Source: Vombatus ursinus (Eukaryota; Chordata; Mammalia; Diprotodontia; Vombatidae). From it: a stretch of DNA of 64,000 bases. The translations under genes were made by a program, and so were the position numbers. The DNA is taken from NCBI RefSeq assembly GCF_900497805.2, contig NW_020954562.1, positions 20,095,775-20,159,774 of the forward strand. Reading direction: 5' to 3'. The stretch's first letter is position 1. Every line of letters starts with the position of its first letter. Below are positions 56,282-64,000 of the stretch, piece after piece. The notes under the pieces were generated by a model. It was not told where the DNA came from. It made no database searches and worked only from the letters and a program-made list of their open reading frames with translations.

Positions 56282-56810
56282 CTGTGGTGTTTAAAAAGGC
56301 TCGAGAGACATAATTTCTGGGTAATTTAATCATTTTATTAATAATGCCAGCATTTTAATAAAAGGATCATCATTTGGCCATCTCTCTCTTAAACCAAAGA
56401 CCCCTCATGGTGATGAGCTCATGATTTATAGTTATATAGTACAGAAGAGTAGGTGTTCCTAAGGGTACCAATCATCTCTGATTGGTTAACAATTAATGAG
56501 AAAATGATTATTACAATGCTGGGCTATATTACAACAAGGATCTTGGGGTCCATGACTCAGATCACACATATATATTGGCTTTATATAAAGCCAATATATA
56601 TTGGATCACACACTTGGTCAAAGAGACTTATCAATTTCCATATCACCTGTCTGAAAAAAAGGTTGAATCAACATTTTCCCAAACCTGTCTGGGTAAACAC
56701 AATGAGCAGGAATCCTCACATTAGCCCAAACTTAGAATTTCTTTTACTGTCTTTGATTAGATCTCAGCCATCCTAGCTGGAGAAGTCTTTTAGAAAACTT
56801 TCCCATATTG
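56282..56810 (-). mobile_element. LTR-like fossil (possible solo LTR)
   Basis: On the minus strand: CCAAT-type 'aaccaatcagagatg' (near 56485), TATA-type 'atataactataaatc' (near 56430), polyadenylation signal 'aataaaatg' (near 56335) and an end in 'aaacaccaca' (56282). Spacing and order fit U3-R-U5 of an old mammalian LTR. No partner LTR or internal genes are seen; the 5' edge is approximate. It contains the palindrome at 56568-56601. Confidence 0.45.
56568..56601. repeat. Perfect 34-bp palindrome flanked by 9-bp direct repeats
   Basis: Two 17-bp arms with no loop; each arm reads 'atatatattggctttat' from its outer edge. 'gatcacaca' occurs at 56560-56568 and 56604-56612. The layout resembles a small hairpin insertion with a target-site duplication, or a local fold-back copying event. 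Confidence 0.9.
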
Positions 56811-57964
56811 ACTGATTTCTGGATGAGGAAGTAGAAAAGAGAAAAAAACCGTGGTTCTAATTCAGTAATTAGTTATTAATGCAAGAGAGAAATAATCATT
56901 TCTCTCAAATCAAATTGACGCAAAAAAGTACCAACTAGTGCACAGAGAAGAAAATCTAAATGTTTAATGGTTAAAGTAAATATTTGTTAATAATCAGTAA
57001 ATAAATTGAATATTCCTATATTGACACAAGTATCTAATTATACATATGAATGGACAGGTAGGTCCATTCATGTCACATTTATCATATAAGTAAATATGCA
57101 TATGTTATATGTGTACATGTATGTGTGTATGTATGTATGTATGTATGTTTAATAACAGGCAATCTCCACTTATGCATGGAGTAAAGTAGATCTCAGGCAT
57201 TTTCTCCACTGAAACAAGGTAGCCAGGTTTCAAGGGTCACATACAGAAGTTTATTTAATCCACATCCTAAACTGTAATAATACTTGGTACTAGCCTAAAT
57301 TCTAAGTCCTGGGGTTAAATGCTGGTGCAGGAGGGAGGGAAAGAAGGATGAGGACACAGAGTATAAACAAGAGAATTTCCTTTCCTTTTCTTCGTGTAGA
57401 ATCAACTCTAAGCAAAATTTTGAGATAAGTGAAGGTCATCATTGGTATCCTTCTAATTCTTCCTGTACCCTTCTCACCTGGCCTAATTCCCCTCTCCTAA
57501 GCTCCTAAAAGTCAATGAATTCATCCTTGACAAAGTGGTAATAGATTAAGGCAACAAGGGGAATCAATGAGAGAGACAACAGAAAGCACAAATTTATTTT
57601 CCCAAATCACAAAACAATCCCCTACTGATAAGTATGTACCTGCTTCTTTCCCCACTCAAATTTGCAGATGTTGGAATAGAGATACGCAGACTTGATTTAA
57701 ATTCATGCATAATTTCTCAGTGATTTCATACAATTTAACTCCAAGAAATGATATTAACAAGGGAGAATTTTAAATTCAGGTTATTAAGTTTATGATCAAA
57801 GTTCAAGATCAAACAGTTAGTTTTTTTAATCTAGGTAGAAAAGTCCTCAGAAACTGAAAAAGCTTATGTTTCCCTAACAAACACTATGACATGGTCTGGA
57901 TCTATTTGGAATTAAACTTTTAGTTTTAATTGTGTAGATAAATTTCACTCATATTAGTGTTGGA
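56811..57964. other. Unassigned DNA with (TATG)n
   Basis: TATG tetranucleotide run at 57119-57150; the rest is unrecognised. Confidence 0.45.
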
Positions 57965-58655
57965 TAAAATTAATTTAAATTTACCAAATAATCATTTATT
58001 AAGCAGACACCTGCTGTGGGCAAGTTGTTTGTGTTATGCATTGGAAATACAAAGACAAAAAATGAACTAGCCCCTGCCTTCAAGGGGACATATGTTTTAC
58101 AGGGCTTGGAATTGATGGGAGAGTGAGAGAGAGAGAGGAGAGATAGGACATGAAACCATTAAGTAAAGATAAAGTATATATAGAGTAATTAAATAATTTC
58201 AAGAGACAAAGGGTAACTAGGGAGAATAAGACCAGGAAAAGCCTCATACAGTAGGCAGTATGTAAATTGAGTTTTGAAGGGAACTAGGGATTCTCAAAAA
58301 GTTGAAGTGAAGACAGAGTAATTCCAGTCATTGGAGACCACATTTGCAAAGGCATAGAAGTGGAAGATAAAATGCCCCATATAGGGAACAGTTGATGGGC
58401 CATTTTGACTGAAACAGAGAGTATGAAAGTAAGTAATGTGAAGTAAGCAAGAAAGATAAGTAGAAACCATACAGCTTTAAATGCTAGGTTGAGGAAGAAT
58501 TTGCCTTTTATCCTAGAGGTAGCTGGGAGCCATTGAAGATTTTTGAGCAGGTCTATGACATGACTGACTATCAGTGTTTTGGGCAGACATATTTGTAGAG
58601 GATGGATTGGAGAAGCAAGAGACTGGAGGAAGGAAATCCAATGAAAAGACTATAA
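57965..58655 (-). repeat. L2 3' part, long
   Basis: Starts with the antisense L2 tip ('atcatttattaagcagac'), then 'ctagcccctgccttcaagg', 'gagttttgaaggga', 'catttgcaaaggcatag', 'agctgggagccattgaag', 'gcaggtctatgacatgac'. About 690 bp, the longest unbroken L2 piece here. Confidence 0.8.
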
Positions 58656-58658
58656 TAA

Positions 58659-58795
58659 GGAGCAGCTAGATGGTGCAGTGGATGGAGGACTAGTCCTGGA
58701 ATCAGGAAGACCTGAGTTCAAATCTGGTCTCAGACTCTTACTAACTGTGTGATCCTGGGCAAGTCACTTAATCCCAATTCCCTCCAAAAAAAAAA
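58659..58795 (+). mobile_element. tRNA-headed marsupial SINE
   Basis: 'gagcagctagatggtgcag', 'gagttcaaatctggtc', 'gggcaagtcacttaatccc' and an A tail at 58787-58797. Confidence 0.9.
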
Positions 58796-59029
58796 AGAAG
58801 GAGAAATAAAAGACAATAATAATAGACATGATGTGAGGTCATTTGGACAGAGTAGTAAAGCACCTACTTCAGAAAATATTTCAAGTGCTATTTAAATGTA
58901 AACTACTATTGTCAGGTGATGATAGGGATAAAATCTGTGGTTTTATTGATTTAAGAAATTCCTGGATGAGGAAGTTCCCTCTACCAATGGCAGGTTGGCA
59001 CCTTCTCTTCAAATTAATATCCTCTTAGA

Positions 59030-59158
59030 GAGCTGTCCAAAGCAATGAGAGGTTTATGTGACCTGCCAGGGTCACATCACCAGTGTGTATCAGAATCAGA
59101 ATTCAAACCTAGAACTTCTTGAGGGCAGATCTCTATCTACTGCATCATACTACTTTTC
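59030..59158 (-). repeat. MIR SINE
   Basis: Shows 'atgtgacctgccagggtc', 'cagaattcaaacctagaac', 'ctctatctactgcatcata'. Confidence 0.7.
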
Positions 59159-59188
59159 CTTATCCAGGAGTTCCATGTAACAATGACC

Positions 59189-59189
<1 letters not shown>

Positions 59190-59242
<53 letters not shown>

Positions 59243-59245
59243 CAC
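59190..59245. repeat. (TA)n microsatellite
   Basis: About 24 TA units. It gives an isoleucine/tyrosine run in the frames crossing it. An ATT run follows at 59308-59335. Confidence 0.95.
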
Positions 59246-59616
59246 ATAAATATGTACACATATGCATATATAAGTATCATACTCCATGTTGCCTCCCGTT
59301 AAGAAAATATTATTATTATTATCATCACTATTATTCATTATTTTCTACCTCCATTAAAGCATCCCACCAGGGACCCTGTTCTACCATTGACAGTGTGATA
59401 GGATTCAAAATAACTCCTTCCCCTCTATAATGAAATTTCTCTAGTTTGACTATCTCAGCTAGATACTAGTGAGAGGTCACTGATTGAACTAAGTCTTAAT
59501 ACTGTGTGAATGATTGATAACCCCTAAACCCTCCAAAGGTTTTTCATTTTTTTAAAAAAGAATGCTTTCTCCAAATGAATGAAATGACAGAATTTCACAC
59601 ACTATAACACAATAAA

Positions 59617-60168
59617 GTGAAATACTTTATGTGTTGTAGGGGAAGATATTTCAAGATCAGAAGGCCATCTCATAGGCAGATCAGATATGCCCTCAAGTGT
59701 TTCCTTGGCAGTAAATTCCAAAATTTGACACCACAACTAGTGGGCTCCAAATTAGGGCTTTTAGTCAAAGGACTGAATTTAAAGGGTGCTTATATAACAT
59801 TTCCAATTCTTTGGGCAGTAGAAGAGTTTTGCACCTACATAGTAAGGATAATTAAAGTCTGGGGTGACCTTTCTCCCCACCCATTCTACTCTCTGCCTCT
59901 ACAGTCTCCTCCCATCAGCCTTGTACCAGACCTCCCTAACAGCAATCTCCAGTCAGGATCCTGGGGTCTCTATCTCTCCTATTACCCACCTCACCTGAGT
60001 ATGTTATTTCCTAGATACAGCTCAACTGAGGTAGCTCCACCTTTATATGACTCTTTTGCTTTAGCAACTTCTAAAGCCACAGGTTTTCTGAAAGGTCCAG
60101 TTCTTTTTTTTTTTTTTTTTCAAAATGGACTTCATGGCAAAGATAGCAATGAATTACACCAGATTTAA
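59617..60168 (+). CDS. Longest open frame in the window, 183 codons, probably not a gene
   Basis: Opens with 'MKYFMCCRGRYFKIRRPSH' and ends 'DSNELHQI'. No domain, signal peptide or family is recognisable. A phenylalanine run near the end comes from a poly-T tract (60103-60120). There is no convincing promoter context, though a 'gcttatataac' motif lies inside the frame, not before it. Chance opening of a moderately GC-rich stretch (59850-60010) is the likeliest reason. Confidence 0.12.
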   Translation: MKYFMCCRGRYFKIRRPSHRQIRYALKCFLGSKFQNLTPQLVGSKLGLLVKGLNLKGAYITFPILWAVEEFCTYIVRIIKVWGDLSPHPFYSLPLQSPPISLVPDLPNSNLQSGSWGLYLSYYPPHLSMLFPRYSSTEVAPPLYDSFALATSKATGFLKGPVLFFFFFQNGLHGKDSNELHQI

Positions 60169-61007
60169 GGAGGAGATGATGAAATATAGAGGATGGGAAA
60201 CACGGTAGTGGTTGCCATTCCTATGCAGAAGTGGTTTGCAAATCATGGGGTTGCCTAGTTTTTTATTCTGTTGTGGTTCAACAGCATTCTAGACTACAGG
60301 TCTTTAAAGTTAACTCCTATCCTGGATTTATCTTTTTTATATTATGAGTACATTGATTTCATAGTCCAGTGAGGTTCTGTTTATTGATTTTACTCCTAAG
60401 TTTGTTTGTTTTTTTCTTTTTTACATCACAAAGCAATCAACTTCTAAAATGTCATAATAATTTTGCAGACGGATGTTTAGTTACACAGATAGATTTTAAA
60501 TATATATGTCATCTAGGTCAAAGCACAGTTGAATGTTGAATCCCACTGCCCAAAATTAATTTTAAAACTATTCAACACCATTATAAATTTCAGTATGTCT
60601 TTGAAGTGCTTAATTTAGAAAATGCAAGGCAATTCTAAAAATATCACCAGTCCTGCGTTTGTTTTCTCTTTCCTTGTCAACTCTGACAGATTCAGTTACT
60701 ATCTAGAAAAGAAAGCTGTAGAAGAGAAAAAAAAATTCAAATGAAAAGTCATTTCTCCATAGGTAAGCCATGATGGGATCACACACACACCCTCCTGAAA
60801 TCTGCTCCTCTATTTATTGCTTCCAAGTATAATATGGGCCTCGTGATAAATTATATGTGTGTTGCCTGAGGACCAACCTAGACAAGTTAAGGGGTTCATC
60901 ACCCAGCTAATGGGAGATAAGATCTTCAACCTCAACAGTTCTCAAAGACCATCCACAATAAAGATATAAAATAGATATAATCTATAGGATCATAGACTAA
61001 AGAATTG
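60169..61007. other. Unassigned DNA
   Basis: Nothing recognised. Confidence 0.45.
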
Positions 61008-61190
61008 AAAGGAATGTTGGAAGCCATCTATTCCAACACCCTCATTTTTGCAGTTGAGGAAACTGACACCCGAAGAGAGGGTAGGTGATTTGCTGATGTC
61101 ACAGGTACTAAATGGCAGAGCCTGGATTAAAACCCGGGATGTTGGTTTCCAAACCCAACACTCTTTCCAATATATGATCCTGCTGGATTA
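61008..61190 (-). repeat. MIR-family SINE
   Basis: Shows 'ttggaagccatctattcc', 'cagttgaggaaactgacac', 'gcagagcctggattaaaac', 'caacactctttccaatat'. Confidence 0.8.
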
Positions 61191-61504
61191 GAGGAGAGAA
61201 AGCTAACAAATAAAATTATAGGTCATGAAGTTCATCTTTGGGTTGAATGGAGAATGGGGCTGCTCTCAAGTTCTGGAGACTTGTGAGACCAAGTTTTAGT
61301 AAGAACTTGTTCAAAATGGTTTGGGAAGTTGTTATCATGTTATTGTCCTAGTAGAGTGTCTATCTATGTATCTAAGCATCTAGCCACAAATTTGCAACTG
61401 CTTTGTGATAAAAAAAAAAAAAAAAACCCAGGGTGTGGCCGTACAGGCTTTTTTTTTTTTTCCTTTTGTAAACCTATAATGATGGTGGTTTCAGAAGAAC
61501 AAAG

Positions 61505-61650
61505 CAGGGGCAGCTACATGGGGCAGTGGGTACAGCATTGACCCTGGAGTCAGGAGTTCAAATCTGGCCTCAGAAACATAACACTTACTAGCTGTATGAC
61601 TCTGGGCAACTCACTTATCCCCAATTGTCTCACCAAAAAAAAAAAAAAAG
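61505..61650 (+). mobile_element. tRNA-headed marsupial SINE
   Basis: 'gcaggggcagctacatgggg', 'ggagttcaaatctggcc', 'gactctgggcaactcac' and an A tail at 61635-61649. Confidence 0.9.
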
Positions 61651-62824
61651 AAAGAAGAAGACGAACAAAGCCCTGGGATAGTAATTTGATTAGGGGAAGA
61701 ACAACAAGAGGGAGTGGAGCTGGTGACAGAAGTATGTATAATGTAGATGTTAAATGAGGAATCCTTGAACACAGAATTCATTTCTAAGCTGTAATTTTTC
61801 AAAGGACCAAGGAGCTAGGGATATCCAAGAAATAGGAACCTAATGGGACTTAGATGTTTTAGATGGAAGAATAATTCAGTCTAACCAAGGACCCTAGAAG
61901 AGAGATCATTGTATGGGACTAGGAAGTGAAGAAAATAAGACTTTATCACAACCACTGTCTAATCTTTGTGGTCTAGATATGGCTCTAGACGAAGGGAGAA
62001 GACCAGATACCAATTTAGGCCAATTGGATAAAAAAACCAAATTCTCTGAACCTACCAACAAAAACTGGGTATCTGCTTCAGGAAAACCTAGATGAAGAGA
62101 AAGAAAACTCAAGTGTAGATAAGAAGTCTAGAGCTTATCTGGACCCATGGTGAAGAGAGCAGAGCTGAGTGAGGAGGGGTTGTAGCTAGCATACCATAAT
62201 AAAAGAATACTGTCTTGGGTGGGGCCATTGTGTGAGACAAACCATTACTGACTGATACCTAAGTTAGCTTCCACAGTAGTGTTTTCCCTGAGACATCCCT
62301 TCCTGATCTTTTCCCCAGGGACTCAGAATCACTTCTATAAACTCTTTATGACTCTTAGCTCAGTAAATATGGTTTATTAGATCAACTGCCCTCTCGTATC
62401 ACAGTTTGGATTCCTGCCTTTCCTTAAAGGCATATTAATTGCTCCTAAATGTTCCATGGTCTTTGGCTTCACCTCTATAAACAATGAGGATCAAACAGGA
62501 GTCATCCAAGATTTCCAAGAAGGTATAAAGGTAATCTCTAATTCAATGGCAGTTGATTTTAAACAAAAAGGAAGAAGCTTTGGAGTCCAGATAGGTAGAC
62601 AAAGAAGAGTTAGAATTTCTCATGTTGTATACCTATTTACATGTTCATGGCAACATACATAAGTTGCTATAGAAAATGGGAGAAAAATATTTGGAGATCA
62701 GATAGTAAAACATCATCCTCAAGCTGGAGTTGAGGAATGGGAAGTGTCTGTTTTTGTAAGGCCCCTGAGCCAGACCTCACCCTCAGTCACAGTTTACTAA
62801 CCAATGGATGGAAAGACCAGGTAA
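61651..62824. other. Unassigned, repeat-poor DNA
   Basis: No repeat or domain recognised. Short frames only. Confidence 0.45.
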
Positions 62825-63015
62825 TATATTAGAAAAAGCACTCATTTTAGAGTCAGAAAAACTTAGTTAGGATGCCAGTTCTGCTCCTTACTAACAATGT
62901 TAGTTTAGGCAAATCATTTCACTTTTCTAAGCCTTAGCTTCCTTATTTGTAAAATGAGGTTACACTAGATGACCTATCTCTAAAAGCACTTCTAATTCTA
63001 AATCTGTGATTCTAT
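62825..63015 (+). repeat. MIR SINE with 3' tail
   Basis: Shows 'gaaaaagcactcattttag', 'gttctgctccttactaac', 'ggcaaatcatttcacttt', 'tgtaaaatgaggttacact', 'ctagatgacctatctc'. Confidence 0.85.
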
Positions 63016-63627
63016 GATCCATGTACTGGAAATACAAGGCTTTCTTTCCCTGGTAAAGATAGCTATATCTAAGGATTTTGGCCCTGTCCCTCCTCCATTA
63101 TTTATGGAGACCATTTTCAAAACAGCACTGGGGTGATGTGAATAACCCTGATCAGCTAAGTCAAAGGAAAACAGGAAGCTAAGATATAACAGTGCTAATC
63201 TAAATCCCAAACCCAGAAGGACATGTTGGCTTGAGAAAGAGATGTTCAACTGAGATTTGGGTTAAGAAGGGGATAGGTAGTAGAAACGCACCATAAATCT
63301 ATGCAGGGGATGAACAGAGATAGCCACTTGCAGGTGGAACAAGAAGACATTCCCATAGGGTTCCCCAACAGGATCCCACATGATGCTTAGAGTTATGAGG
63401 ACCAAAAATAAAGGAAATTTAAGAGTAATGGGGGCTCAGAGGTTGAGCTAGAAGAAACACTTTCATCAGAGACTTGTCCAATGAATATCTGCTTAAAGAG
63501 CTAGTTGCTGGGAAGAGAGGGTAGATGGCAACTGCTGGAGGAAAATCAATCTATGAAAAACAAGAAAACAGAGCTAGTAACAAGAAGGCTAACCAGGATG
63601 CTAAAGACTATCAACCAACATCGTTGT
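63016..63627. other. Unassigned DNA
   Basis: Nothing recognised. Confidence 0.45.
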
Positions 63628-63788
63628 TGTGATTTCCTTCTCCAGCTCATTTTACAGATGAGGAAAACTGAGGTAAACAGGGTTGAATGACTTGCCCAGG
63701 GTGCACAGCTACTAAGTGTCTGAGGCCAGATTTGAACTCAGGTTCTCCAAGCCCCAGGCCTGGCACTCTATCTACTGAACCACCTAGC
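63628..63788 (-). repeat. RTE-tailed MIR-core SINE, truncated
   Basis: Shows 'tccttctccagctcatttta', 'aggtaaacagggttgaatg', 'gtctgaggccagatttgaac', 'tatctactgaaccacctag'. The RTE tail is cut short at about 63628. Confidence 0.85.
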
Positions 63789-64000
63789 ATCTGCTGGATA
63801 TGAATAGGAACTTCAATACAGCAGTGGGAAAACAGTAGATGGGGAGACCTGATGGGAAGCAGTAATTTATGGTGCTTGATAGAAACAAAAGAGGAACCAA
63901 TGGAGGACAGATGGTGGCACAATGGAAGGAAGGAAAAACACAGGAGAACCAAATTTTCCTAAACATTTAATTTAATTATTTTTTTCTGCTGAACAAAAAT

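Noticed and set aside
59119-59430. 103-codon frame with a YIYIYI run
   Set aside because: TA microsatellite plus MIR sequence.

Overview
The window looks like a gene-free stretch of a marsupial nuclear genome, either intergenic DNA or a very large intron. The case for a marsupial is the repeat set. It has tRNA-headed SINEs reading GGGGCAGCTAGGTGGCACAG, MIR-core SINEs ending in an RTE/BovB-like tail (GTCAGACACAACTGAGCG then AAC repeats), L1 5' ends of the GAGCCAAGATGGCAGAG type, and abundant old L2, L3/CR1 and MIR. The species cannot be fixed from sequence alone. Base composition is AT-rich and CpG-poor outside L1 5' regions. I found no exon, RNA gene or CpG island that I would defend, and the longest open frame (183 codons, 59617-60168) has no recognisable domain.

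Layout. 1-8.4 kb: L2, old L1 and MIR pieces, an L1 5'UTR/3'UTR chimera sitting inside an L2, and an LTR-like fossil. 8.7-11.1 kb: SINEs, a block (9286-10375) duplicated 9 kb downstream, and two inverted hAT-like elements. 14.2-21.3 kb: one L2 split into three by a 2.7 kb half-L1 (16-bp target-site duplication) and by the second copy of the duplicated block. 22.7-23.6 kb and 32.0-33.1 kb: two copies, in opposite orientation, of a ~1 kb retroposon-like unit with direct repeats at its ends; the second lies inside another L2 with a target-site duplication. 24.8-30.6 kb: a possible DNA-transposon relic and L1 3' ends. 34.35-35.72 kb: an L1 with an intact 5' end that stops inside ORF1, flanked by a 17-bp duplication. 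39.6-44.1 kb: SINEs and a large, internally deleted old L1. 44-64 kb: mostly unique AT-rich DNA with scattered L2, L3, MIR and SINE pieces, an LTR-like fossil carrying a perfect 34-bp palindrome, and microsatellites.

There is no gene system to describe. What is of interest is the biology of the repeats: four L1 derivatives that keep a 5' end but lack most or all of ORF2, a composite non-autonomous retroposon, and a duplicated block inserted into an L2. Element names are from memory of repeat families; no database was searched.

Strand convention for MIR/SINE entries: + is the orientation reading GGGCAAGTCACTT, - reads AAGTGACTTGCCC. For LINEs, + is the coding sense.
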